From: Leucobacter sp. PH1c
GTDB taxonomy: Bacteria > Actinomycetota > Actinomycetes > Actinomycetales > Microbacteriaceae
Length of the DNA stretch: 64,000 nucleotides
Assembly: GCF_000633415.1 (NCBI RefSeq)
Contig: NZ_AYMV01000022.1
Location: forward strand, 62,001-126,000
Direction: 5' to 3'
Shown here: piece after piece, positions 1-7,302 of the stretch
How the letters are laid out: each line of letters begins with the position of its first letter
How positions within the stretch are numbered: the stretch's first letter is position 1
Position numbers and translations under genes: made by a program
The notes under the pieces: model-generated
Databases searched by the model: none
What the model saw: the letters and a program-made list of their open reading frames with translations, nothing else
What the model was told of the DNA's origin: nothing

Positions 1-598
1 GGCTCGCCCCGGCCGTCCGAAGCGCCTGCTCGGGGCCGGGATCGATGTCCTCCATCGCCTCGGACCAGAGCTTCCCCATGACGCCCGTGTTGTGCGCGAT
101 GAGCGCGAGCACGCCGGCGAAGGGCCCGAGCCCCACGGCGGTGACGAAGATGAGCGCGAAGACAATGTCGGGAACGGCGCGGAAGAACGACAGGATCCCG
201 CGGGCCACCTGGTAGACGAACGCGTTCGGGGAGGTCGTGCGCGCACCGAGCACGGCGAGGAGCAGCGCGAGCGGCACCGAGACCGTCGTGCCGAGCAGGC
301 CGACCCAGAGCGTCGTGAGCGCGCCGGCGAGGCCCGCCCGCACGACGTCGGGGCTGAGATCCGGCGGGATGGCCTCGGCGAGGAAGTTCGCCATGCCCTG
401 CGCGCCCGTGACGAGCTTCTCGGGGCGGAAGTCGGTCGCCTGGAACGCGAGCAGGTGCAGCAGCACGAGCACGACGATGATCACGGACCACGAGCCGGCG
501 CGGTAGGGCACGCGGGGGTCGCGGGGCACACCGAGCGCGCGCGGGGCCGCGCCGCCGGAAGCGCCGGCGCCAGCGGCGCGGGTGAGGGTGTCGGTCAT
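1..598 (-). CDS. phnE: Phosphonate ABC transporter permease PhnE (3' end outside window)
   Basis: Partial CDS: the start (ATG at 598) is present and the C-terminus runs off the left edge. The product is an inner-membrane permease of a phosphonate/phosphate-ester ABC importer. After a basic, Ala-rich N-terminus there is a hydrophobic segment at about residues 38-52 (VIIVVLVLLHLLAF), then further segments, with the permease-type stretch FRAVPDIVFALIFVTAVGLG leading into the cytoplasmic coupling loop. It lies 17 bases downstream of phnC in the same operon. The phnCDE order and the neighbouring phosphonatase-like gene support phosphonate as substrate. A second permease may follow beyond the window. 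Confidence 0.88.
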   Translation of the reverse strand, partial: MTDTLTRAAGAGASGGAAPRALGVPRDPRVPYRAGSWSVIIVVLVLLHLLAFQATDFRPEKLVTGAQGMANFLAEAIPPDLSPDVVRAGLAGALTTLWVGLLGTTVSVPLALLLAVLGARTTSPNAFVYQVARGILSFFRAVPDIVFALIFVTAVGLGPFAGVLALIAHNTGVMGKLWSEAMEDIDPGPEQALRTAGAS

Positions 599-615
599 GA
601 GTGGCTCCTCGGGGC

Positions 616-1440
616 TCACAGGTAGAGGGACGCCAGCTGGGCGTCGTCGATGTCGGCGGTCGGCGCGTCGAAGACGAGCGCGCCGCCGCGGAGCCCGATC
701 ACCCGGTCCGCGTAGGCGCGGGCGAGGTGCGGCTGGTGGAGCACGGCAGCGACGCCGAGACCCTCGTTCACCGCGAGGTCGTGCAGCAGCTGCATCACGT
801 CGTCGGCGGCCTTGGGATCGAGCGCGGAGACCGGCTCGTCGGCCAGGATCATACGGGGCCGCTGGCAGAGGGCTCGGGCGATCGCGACACGCTGCTGCTG
901 CCCGCCGGAGAGACTGCCCGCGCGGTCGTGCGCGCGGTCGGCGAGGCCGACGCGGTCGAGGCAGGCCATCGCCTCCTCCTTCAGCTCCCGGCCGAAGAGC
1001 GGCGGGATCGAGCGCCAGCCCGGGAGGCGGGCGAAGCCGCCCGCGCAGACGTTCTGGAGCACGGTCCGACGCTGGACGAGGTGGATCTTCTGGAACACCG
1101 TCGCGGCGGTGCGCCGTGCCTCGGCCCGGCGCTGCGCGCTCGCCTCGGCGAGACGGACCCCGGCGATCGTGATGTCGCCCGAGTCCGCCTCGATCAGGCC
1201 GTTCACCGCACGCAGGGTGGTCGACTTGCCGGAGCCGTTGGCCCCGAGGAAGGCGACCATTTCGCCCGCGTGCACGCGCATGCTCATGTCCTGCAGCACG
1301 ACGCGATCCCCGAAGCTCTTGGAGATGGCCCGCACATCGAGCAGCACCTCCCGTTCCTCGGCCGCGGCCGTTCCCGCGGCCGAGGAGTGCGCGAGCGCGC
1401 CCCCGGCGGCGGGATCCCTGCGTGCGGTGACGGCGCTCAT
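616..1440 (-). CDS. phnC: Phosphonate ABC transporter ATP-binding protein PhnC
   Basis: 274-residue ABC ATPase that powers phosphonate import. Visible motifs are Walker A GANGSGKST (about residue 69), signature [15 protein letters not shown], Walker B MILADEPVSALDP and a switch His in VLHQPH. The first 30 residues are an Ala-rich extension before the ABC core starts at VLLDVRAISKSFG. Its ATG overlaps the phnD stop by one base (ATGA), and phnE follows after 17 bases, so the three are probably co-transcribed and translationally coupled. Family assignment is secure. Phosphonate specificity comes from the phnD-phnC-phnE order and the adjacent phosphonate genes. Confidence 0.92.
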   Translation of the reverse strand: MSAVTARRDPAAGGALAHSSAAGTAAAEEREVLLDVRAISKSFGDRVVLQDMSMRVHAGEMVAFLGANGSGKSTTLRAVNGLIEADSGDITIAGVRLAEASAQRRAEARRTAATVFQKIHLVQRRTVLQNVCAGGFARLPGWRSIPPLFGRELKEEAMACLDRVGLADRAHDRAGSLSGGQQQRVAIARALCQRPRMILADEPVSALDPKAADDVMQLLHDLAVNEGLGVAAVLHQPHLARAYADRVIGLRGGALVFDAPTADIDDAQLASLYL

Positions 1441-2348
1441 CAGACGTCCGCCTCGGTGAGGCCCATGGTCTTCGCGAGGTCGAAGAGCGGCTGGTAGTCC
1501 TTCGTGGTGGCGGGGATCAGCGGCCCCGCGGGGTCGACCCCGAGGAAGCCCGAGACCTCGGCGACGTCCTCCGCGTCGAGGCTGAGGAGCGCGTCCGAGA
1601 CGGCGTCCTTGAACTCCTGTGGCAGGTTGCCGCGCACGGTGATCGGGTCGTTCGGGATCGGATCCGACTCCCAGATCTGACGGAACTTGCTGGTGTCGAA
1701 GGTTCCCTCGGCCGTCGCCGTCGCGAGCGTCTGCGAGTTGATCTGCGCGGCGTCGACGGTGCCGTTCACGAGCGCCAGCAGCGCCTCGGGGTGTCCGCCC
1801 GCGTAGTCCGCGGTGACCTCGTCGGCGATGCCGGCGTCGGTGATGGCCGACATGGGGAGCGCGTCGCCCGAGGTCGAGCCGGGGCTGCCGAGCGCGAGCG
1901 TGTGCCCGGGGAGGTCCTCGATGGACTGGATCTTCGAGTCCTTCGGCACCCAGATGCCGCCCGTGTAGGTCGTCGGGTTGCCTTCGGCGTCGCCGAAGGA
2001 GGCGAGCGGTTCGGCCTGCGCGCGCTCGTTCGCGAACACGAAGCCGAGCGGGCCGAACTGCGCGATCTCGAGCTGGTCGTTCTCCATGGCGAGCACCTCG
2101 GCCGCGTAGTCCTCCGTGATCGAGACCTCGACCTCGCAGTCGAGCTTCTCGGACAGGGCCTTCGCAAGCACCTGGTAGGCGGGCTCGAGGCGCTCAGGGT
2201 CCTCGTACGGCAGGATCCCGAAGCGGATCTTGCCGTCGGGGCAGCTCGCCGAGGCGGCCGCGTTCTCCGCGCCTGCGGGCGCGCAGGCCGCGAGGCCGAG
2301 GGTGAGGGCGGCCAGCGCGGTGGCAGCGAGGGCAGCGTTCTTCTTCAC
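1440..2348 (-). CDS. phnD: Phosphonate-binding lipoprotein PhnD
   Basis: 302-residue periplasmic-binding-type protein exported as a lipoprotein: a basic N-terminus, a hydrophobic core and a lipobox LAAC at about residues 19-22. The mature part shows the PhnD-family layout (IRFGILPYEDPERL, then QFGPLGFVFANE, GGIWVPKDSKI and ALGSPGSTSGDALP). It binds phosphonates or phosphate-like ligands outside the membrane and delivers them to PhnE. The start is GTG at 2348 with an AAGGAG ribosome site five bases upstream. The stop overlaps the phnC start. The exact ligand (2-aminoethylphosphonate or a relative) is inferred from the FAD oxidase and hydrolase next door. Confidence 0.92.
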   Translation of the reverse strand: MKKNAALAATALAALTLGLAACAPAGAENAAASASCPDGKIRFGILPYEDPERLEPAYQVLAKALSEKLDCEVEVSITEDYAAEVLAMENDQLEIAQFGPLGFVFANERAQAEPLASFGDAEGNPTTYTGGIWVPKDSKIQSIEDLPGHTLALGSPGSTSGDALPMSAITDAGIADEVTADYAGGHPEALLALVNGTVDAAQINSQTLATATAEGTFDTSKFRQIWESDPIPNDPITVRGNLPQEFKDAVSDALLSLDAEDVAEVSGFLGVDPAGPLIPATTKDYQPLFDLAKTMGLTEADV

Positions 2349-2453
2349 GATTCTCCTTGTGTGGGTCCAGCGTCGGGTGTTCGGGGTGGGTCGGGGTGCG
2401 GGGAAGTGATGCGGAAAGTGATGCGGGAGCGCCGCGGGTCGGTGCGCAGCAGG

Positions 2454-3614
2454 TCAGTGCGTCGCGGGCTCGACGCCCTGCACGAGCGCGGCGATGGTGC
2501 GGGCGCCGAGGCCGAGGCCGACCGTCATACCGACGCCCGTGGTCAGGGTGACGATCGAGACGCCGGGCGCGGGGGCGGCCCGGCAGATGTCGCCGAGCTC
2601 GCTCGTCGCGTAGAGGCCCTGCCAGCGCTCGAGCACCTCGAGCTCCGGGGCTCCGAGCAGCGCGGCCACCTCGTCGAGCAGGATCCGGGACCAGCGCTCG
2701 TCGAGGAACGGGGGCGCCGCGTCATGGGCGGCATGCGTGTCACCCACGAGCAGCGTGCCGTCGGCCTGCTGCGTGAACATCACGTTCGCCGCGATCTCCG
2801 CGAACTCGGGGCGGGCCGCGAACAGCTCCGCGCGGAGGGCGTCGGCCGCGGGCCCGGCGAAGCGGCCGTAGCGCAGCATCGACGTGCCCGTGAGCACGGC
2901 CGGGCCGAGCCCCATGGCGTGGGGCGGGCGCACGCGGGCCATCTGGAGCGCGCACTCGCGCACGCCCGCGGCGGCCGCGACTTCCGGGAAGAGCCGGCCG
3001 AGGAGGTGCCCGGTCGCGACGATGATGTGATCGGCCTCGACAGTGCCGCGGTTCGTCTCGACGCGACCGGTATGGACAGCATGGACCGTCGTCGAGAAGC
3101 GCACCTCGCCCCGCTCGTGCGCACCGACCCAGGCGGCGATGCGGGCCACCGCGGTGCGCGGATCGGCAGTCACGTCGGCGGGGAACAGCAGGCCGGCCCG
3201 CACCGCCGCGGCGGCGCGGCTACCCGCTTCGAGAGCGAGCGCGGCGGCGGCCTCGGCGCCCGGCAGCAGCCGCGCCCCCTCGGGCGCACGCTCGGCGGCG
3301 ACCTCCTCGAGCACAGCGGCCTCGGCCGCGGATCGCGCCACCGCAAGGGTTCCGGAGCGGCGGGCGGTGACGCCGGCACGCTCGGCGAGGCTCAGCCAGA
3401 TCGGCAGGCTCGCGGCCGCGAGCTCGCCGAGCTCGCCGAACTGCACCGAGGCGCCCACGTGGCCGAAGTTGCGCACGCTTGCCGTCACGGCTGCGGCGTC
3501 CTGCTCCAGCACGGTGACGCGGAAGCCGGCGTCGAGCGCAGCGACGGCGTGGGCGAGGCCGATGATGCCCGCACCGACGATGGCGATGCGGGGGGCGGGG
3601 GTCTGCGATGTCAT
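2454..3614 (-). CDS. FAD-dependent oxidoreductase, TIGR03364-type (aminophosphonate oxidase candidate)
   Basis: 386-residue flavoprotein of the D-amino-acid-oxidase (DAO) family. The N-terminal Rossmann motif is IAIVGAGIIGLAHAVAALDAG (GxGxxG), followed by VTVLEQD. A second conserved part, HIIVATGHLLGRLFP, and the C-terminal TTGVGMTVGLGLG close the FAD fold. The family known as TIGR03364 is syntenic with phosphonatase-like hydrolases (TIGR03351) and phn transporters. It is thought to deaminate an aminophosphonate or its N-methyl or 1-hydroxy derivative to a phosphonoaldehyde. Here it heads the minus-strand operon, 105 bases before phnD, and the predicted substrate producer PhnW is absent. Enzyme class is secure; the substrate is inferred from context. 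Confidence 0.85.
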   Translation of the reverse strand: MTSQTPAPRIAIVGAGIIGLAHAVAALDAGFRVTVLEQDAAAVTASVRNFGHVGASVQFGELGELAAASLPIWLSLAERAGVTARRSGTLAVARSAAEAAVLEEVAAERAPEGARLLPGAEAAAALALEAGSRAAAAVRAGLLFPADVTADPRTAVARIAAWVGAHERGEVRFSTTVHAVHTGRVETNRGTVEADHIIVATGHLLGRLFPEVAAAAGVRECALQMARVRPPHAMGLGPAVLTGTSMLRYGRFAGPAADALRAELFAARPEFAEIAANVMFTQQADGTLLVGDTHAAHDAAPPFLDERWSRILLDEVAALLGAPELEVLERWQGLYATSELGDICRAAPAPGVSIVTLTTGVGMTVGLGLGARTIAALVQGVEPATH

Positions 3615-3638
3615 GCCTCGATCCTGAACCGCCGAAAG

Positions 3639-3653
3639 TAGTCAACACAACTT
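3639..3653. promoter_or_regulatory. Putative GntR operator copy 1
   Basis: The sequence TAGTCAACACAACTT lies 25 bases upstream of the FAD oxidoreductase start codon. It matches the element at 3751-3765 in 13 of 15 positions (TAGTCAnnACAACTT). The core is a degenerate inverted repeat (AGTyannACAACT against its complement), as expected for a GntR/HutC-type dimer. It is positioned to repress the minus-strand transport/oxidase operon. The assignment rests on the repeat and its location, with no experimental support. Confidence 0.55.
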
Positions 3654-3750
3654 CCGGCGCCGGTGTTCGCCGAGCGTTCACCGTGATCGCGCCGTCACCC
3701 CGAGATCGTCACCGAGCGTTCATGCGGCGGTCACCCGCGAACCGCTCAGC

Positions 3751-3765
3751 TAGTCATGACAACTT
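3751..3765. promoter_or_regulatory. Putative GntR operator copy 2
   Basis: The sequence TAGTCATGACAACTT contains the perfect palindrome GTCATGAC and shares 13 of 15 bases with the copy at 3639-3653. It sits immediately upstream of the TAGGCT -10 box and start codon of the GntR gene, so it is likely used for autoregulation. An ATG inside this element (3756) is in frame with the regulator but would place the operator inside the coding sequence. Confidence 0.55.
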
Positions 3766-3766
3766 G

Positions 3767-3772
3767 TAGGCT
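3767..3772 (+). promoter_or_regulatory. -10 box of leaderless GntR transcript
   Basis: TAGGCT fits the actinobacterial TANNNT -10 consensus and ends seven bases before the ATG at 3780. This is the spacing expected when transcription starts on the A of the start codon, and no ribosome-binding site is present between them. It supports 3780 rather than 3756 as the start. Confidence 0.5.
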
Positions 3773-3779
3773 GGCCCGC

Positions 3780-4625
3780 ATGACAACCTCCGCTCCCCTC
3801 CACGTGCAGCTGTACGAGGAGATGATCCGTCGCATCCGCACCGGCGCCTGGCAGCAGGGCGACAAGGTGCCGAGCGAGAAGTCGCTGATCGCGGAGTTCG
3901 GCACTTCGCGCGGCCCCGTGCGGCAGGCGCTCGCCGCGCTCCGCGCCGAGGGCATGATCGTGGGCGGCCGAGGGACGCCGCCGCGCGTGCAGCGCACGGC
4001 TCCCGTACAGTCGTTCGACACGTTCATGTCGTTCACCGAGTGGGCGCGCGATCTCGGCTACGTGCCCGGGCAGCGGGTCATCGAGGCGAGCCGCCGGCCC
4101 GCGACGGAGCGGATCGCGACCGAGCTGCGAATCGCGCCGGACGCCCCCATCGTGGAGATCATCCGCGTGCGCTCGCTCGACGGGAAGCCCGCCATGCTCG
4201 AGCGCTCGCTCTACCCCTATGAGATCGGCCGGCACCTGCTCTCGGCCGACCTCGACGGCGGCTCGATCTACCAGGCGCTCGCGGCCGCGGGCGTCGTGCC
4301 CGTTCGGGCCCGCCACGTGATCGACGCGATCGCGGCGCACCCGCTCGAGGTCGAGCAGCTCGGCGTCGCCCCCGGCTGCCCGCTGCTGCGCGTGCGCCGC
4401 GTCGCCACCAACGAATTCGGCGCGATCATCGAGACGGCGGACGACCGCTATCTCCCCTCGATGACGAACTTCGCCGTTGAGAACAGCGCCGAGCACCGGA
4501 TCCCGCTCACGCGGCAGGCCGTCACTGCGGCGCCGCTCGGCGAGCCGGCTGCCCCCGTATCGGCGCCCGCGACGGCAGCGGCGCCCGCGGCAGCACCCGC
4601 GCCCGCAGCGGCGCCCGCGCAGTAG
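3780..4625 (+). CDS. GntR-family transcriptional regulator with UTRA domain
   Basis: 281-residue regulator. Residues about 8-70 form the winged helix-turn-helix (YEEMIRRIRTGAWQQGDKVP, then EFGTSRGPVRQALAALRAEG). Residues about 85-245 form the UTRA ligand-binding domain, with the typical ERSLYPYEIG and GGSIYQAL segments. The C-terminus ends in an unusual Ala/Pro-rich tail of about 30 residues. It diverges from the FAD oxidase/phnDCE operon and precedes the phosphonatase-like gene by 31 bases, so it is the likely phosphonate-responsive repressor. The start at 3780 is chosen because it fits a leaderless promoter; an ATG 24 bases upstream falls in the putative operator. Confidence 0.88.
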   Translation: MTTSAPLHVQLYEEMIRRIRTGAWQQGDKVPSEKSLIAEFGTSRGPVRQALAALRAEGMIVGGRGTPPRVQRTAPVQSFDTFMSFTEWARDLGYVPGQRVIEASRRPATERIATELRIAPDAPIVEIIRVRSLDGKPAMLERSLYPYEIGRHLLSADLDGGSIYQALAAAGVVPVRARHVIDAIAAHPLEVEQLGVAPGCPLLRVRRVATNEFGAIIETADDRYLPSMTNFAVENSAEHRIPLTRQAVTAAPLGEPAAPVSAPATAAAPAAAPAPAAAPAQ

Positions 4626-4656
4626 CTTTCCCCACCCCACGTTTCAGGAGTTCCGA

Positions 4657-5421
4657 ATGATCACCCTCGCAGTATTCGACATGGCCGGCACGACGATCGA
4701 CGACGGCGGCGAGGTCTACCGCGCGCTCGAAGCCGCCGTGACCGAGACCGGCGCGACCGTCGCCCCGGCGGACCTCCAGACCTGGATGGGCACCGAGAAG
4801 CGCGCGGCCATCACGGCGCTCATGGAGCTCGGCGGTGGCGACCCCACCGCGCCCGGCGTGGTGGATCGCGCCTTCGCCCGCTTCCAGGAGATCCTCGCCG
4901 AGCGCTACGCGGCGGCGCCGCCCACCGCGCTCGCCGGGGTGCCCGAGGCAATCGCCGAGCTGCGGGCCTCGGGGATCCGCGTGGCGCTCACCACCGGGTT
5001 CTCGCGCGACGTGGCGGCGTCGATCCTCAGCCGTCTCCGCTGGACGATCGCCCCGCAGGCCGAGGCCGTGAGCGCTCCGGCTGCGCCCGTGCTGCCGGCG
5101 GGCACCGCCGACGCCGTCGTCGTCGACGCGCTCGTGTGCGGCGACGAGGTGCTCGCAGGGCGTCCCGCGCCCTACATGATCCAGCGGGCGATGGAGCGCA
5201 CGGGCACCCTCGACGTGCGCACCGTCATCGTTGCGGGCGACACGGCCGTCGACGTGCAGGCGGGTGCGCACTCGGGCGCCGCGCACTCGATCGGCGTGCT
5301 CACGGGCAAGCTCGAGCGCACCGACTTCCCCGCGGAGGCGACGGCGGTGCTCGCCGGGGTCGCGGAGATCCCCGCGTTCCTGGCCGCGGCCGGGCTGCGC
5401 TCCGCGGTCCGGCTCGGCTAG
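4657..5421 (+). CDS. Phosphonatase-like HAD hydrolase (TIGR03351-type)
   Basis: 254-residue HAD-superfamily enzyme that probably cleaves the C-P bond of a phosphonoaldehyde to phosphate and an aldehyde. Motif I is DMAGT (nucleophile Asp8, Ala in place of the usual second Asp). Lys48 in MGTEKRAAI aligns with the Schiff-base lysine of PhnX. Motif II is TTGFSR (112-117), Arg169 in AGRPAPYM replaces the usual HAD lysine, and motif IV is VAGDTAVDVQAG. These features are diagnostic of the phosphonatase group. A CAGGAG ribosome site precedes the ATG. It follows the GntR gene and faces away from the oxidase/transporter operon. Known relatives are never paired with PhnW, and none is seen here. Confidence 0.88.
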   Translation: MITLAVFDMAGTTIDDGGEVYRALEAAVTETGATVAPADLQTWMGTEKRAAITALMELGGGDPTAPGVVDRAFARFQEILAERYAAAPPTALAGVPEAIAELRASGIRVALTTGFSRDVAASILSRLRWTIAPQAEAVSAPAAPVLPAGTADAVVVDALVCGDEVLAGRPAPYMIQRAMERTGTLDVRTVIVAGDTAVDVQAGAHSGAAHSIGVLTGKLERTDFPAEATAVLAGVAEIPAFLAAAGLRSAVRLG

Positions 5422-5445
5422 CGCGGGCTCACCCGGGCCCGATTC

Positions 5446-6150
5446 TCAGACGAGCGCGGATTCCAGCCCGCTGCGGAGCTCGGCGCGCAGCTCCGCCGCG
5501 ACGAGGATCGGCAGGTGATCGGAGAGCCCCCGGCCGAGCGTCGACACGCTCGCGATGTCGAGGCCCGACGAGGTCGCGAAGTCGAAGTGCCCGCGGAACA
5601 TCTTGTAGCGCGTGTAGGTGCGCTTGTCGCTCAGGCTGAGCTCGTAGCCGTGATCCCGCATCTCGGTGTCGAGCCGCCCCTTGAACACGGGGTAGTTGTA
5701 GTCCCCCACCATGAGTGCGGGCAGTCCCGGGCCGAGCGCGCGGAGTTCGCCGAGCGCGGCGTGGATCTGGTGGCGACGGAGCGAGTTCAGCGCCGTGAGC
5801 GGTGCCGCGTGGAACGAGGCGACCACGAGGTCGCGCTCCGTCTCGCGGTCGTGGAGGCGCGCGCCCAGCAGACGCTCGTGCGCGGGGGCGAGGAGCCGGT
5901 CGTGCAGCGACTTCTTCAGCTGGAAGGTGTGCGCGGAGCGCGTCTCGAAGCGGTCGCCGCGCACGTACATCGCGAGGCCGAGCCGGTTGCGCTCGGTCGC
6001 GTGGACGAGGCGCAGTTCGCCGAGCTCGGAGGGCAGCGCCACGGCCTCAGCCTCCTGCAGGCAGAGCACGTCGACCTCGTGGTCCTCGGCCAGCGCTGAA
6101 ATCTCGCGGACCGCGCGGTTCTTCCGCAGGTTGTAGCTGATGACCTTCAT
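5446..6150 (-). CDS. Endonuclease/exonuclease/phosphatase family protein
   Basis: 234-residue EEP-fold metal-dependent hydrolase. Conserved pieces are SYNLRKN at the N-terminus, VLCLQEAE (metal-binding Glu), ASFHAAPL, VGDYNYPVFKGRLD (catalytic Asp/Asn) and GRGLSDHLPILV (catalytic Asp-His). It has no signal peptide, so it is probably cytosolic. Whether it hydrolyses DNA, a phospholipid or a small phosphodiester cannot be told from the sequence. It is transcribed away from LysR's 3' end. A small hairpin (6163-6179) lies just ahead of its ribosome site, and TAGGGT at 6196-6201 (minus) is a possible -10 box. Confidence 0.82.
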   Translation of the reverse strand: MKVISYNLRKNRAVREISALAEDHEVDVLCLQEAEAVALPSELGELRLVHATERNRLGLAMYVRGDRFETRSAHTFQLKKSLHDRLLAPAHERLLGARLHDRETERDLVVASFHAAPLTALNSLRRHQIHAALGELRALGPGLPALMVGDYNYPVFKGRLDTEMRDHGYELSLSDKRTYTRYKMFRGHFDFATSSGLDIASVSTLGRGLSDHLPILVAAELRAELRSGLESALV

Positions 6151-6241
6151 ACCGTGCCCTTCCCCGGTGGAGCACCGGGCCGTTCCGACAGCCCCACCCT
6201 ACGCTCGGAAAGCTGAGTGTCTGCAGCGGATCTCGATCGGG

Positions 6242-7150
6242 CTAGGCGAAGCTCAGCTCCGCGGCGACGGCGGCGAGCGCCGCGCGCACCGCGGCGAGCG
6301 CCGGGTGGTCGCCGCTCGCCGCGCGGGCCGCCGTGAACACCGTGCGGTGCGGGCGGTCGGGCAGGTCGAGCAGGCGCACGGGGCTCCGCGCGCCGACGAG
6401 CCCGGGGAGCAGGGCGACGGCGTTCCCCGAGGCGATGAGCCGGAGGTGCGCCTGGAGGTCCGCGGTCTCGTAGCGCACGTCGGGTTCGAAGCCCGCGAGG
6501 CGGCAGGCCTGCTCCGCCCAGTGGCGGGTGGCCGCGCCGTGTGGCTCCATCACCCAGGGAAGCTCGGCGAGGTCGGCGAAACCGGCGACGCGGTCGAAGC
6601 GCGGATCCCCCGCTCCGAGGGGCGGGAGCCCCAGCCGGATGGGATCCCGGGTGAGCGGCTCCCGGTCGAGTCCCTGGAAGTGCGGCGCCGAGTGGCCGGG
6701 GTACTGCTCGGCGACGACGAGGTCGAAGCCGCGCGCCCAGGTCTCGTGGAGCGCGGCGCCCGGCTCGACCTGCACCACCTCGACGCGCAGGGCGGGGTGC
6801 CGCTCGCGGAGCGCACGGAGCGCTTCGGGCATCACGGCGAGCATCGCGGTCTGGAACGCCGCGACCCGCACGGTTCCGGAGACCTCGTCGCGTGCGCGGT
6901 GCAGCGCCGATTCGGCGCGTTCGAGGCCCGCGAGCAGCGTCTCCGCCTCTGCGGCGAGCGCGGCTCCCGCTGGCGTGAGCTCGAGGGTGCGCCCGCTCTT
7001 GCGGAGGAGATCGACCCCGGCCTCGCGCTCCAGCAGGGCCAGCTGCTGGGACACGGCGGAGGGGCTGTAGTTCAGTGCGGCGGCCACGGCGGCGATGGTG
7101 CCGCGGGCGTGGAGCTCCCACAGGAGGCGCAGGCGTTTCATGTCGAGCAC
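6242..7150 (-). CDS. LysR-family transcriptional regulator, divergent from putA
   Basis: 302 residues from the GTG at 7150, chosen because GGAGGG lies ten bases upstream and because related actinobacterial regulators begin in the same way (MLDxKRLRLL). The N-terminal winged helix contains TIAAVAAALNYSPSAVSQQL. The C-terminal effector-binding domain spans about residues 85-300. Divergent placement 152 bases from putA, whose product has no DNA-binding domain of its own, suggests that it controls proline catabolism. This is inference from arrangement. An ATG nine bases downstream (7141) is an alternative start. Confidence 0.87.
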   Translation of the reverse strand: MLDMKRLRLLWELHARGTIAAVAAALNYSPSAVSQQLALLEREAGVDLLRKSGRTLELTPAGAALAAEAETLLAGLERAESALHRARDEVSGTVRVAAFQTAMLAVMPEALRALRERHPALRVEVVQVEPGAALHETWARGFDLVVAEQYPGHSAPHFQGLDREPLTRDPIRLGLPPLGAGDPRFDRVAGFADLAELPWVMEPHGAATRHWAEQACRLAGFEPDVRYETADLQAHLRLIASGNAVALLPGLVGARSPVRLLDLPDRPHRTVFTAARAASGDHPALAAVRAALAAVAAELSFA

Positions 7151-7302
7151 GGCGTCGACTCCCTCCGGGCACAAAGCGACAGTTTTTCTTCATGATATTC
7201 CATCGAAACAATCGCTGTACTTCACGCTTGCCGGGATCCACACTGGCACTACGGGCGCTCGCCGCCGAGCTCCGCCCGATCGACCCCCACGAAAGGCCCG
7301 CT

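Noticed and set aside
3756-3779. ATG at 3756 as start of the GntR regulator
   Set aside because: It lies inside the putative operator and upstream of the expected transcription start; the ATG at 3780 fits the TAGGCT box.
7075-7302. N-terminal extension of PutA from upstream start codons
   Set aside because: It would overlap the divergent LysR gene and its promoter region. The extension is Arg-rich and the GTG at 7303 has a ribosome site and normal family length.
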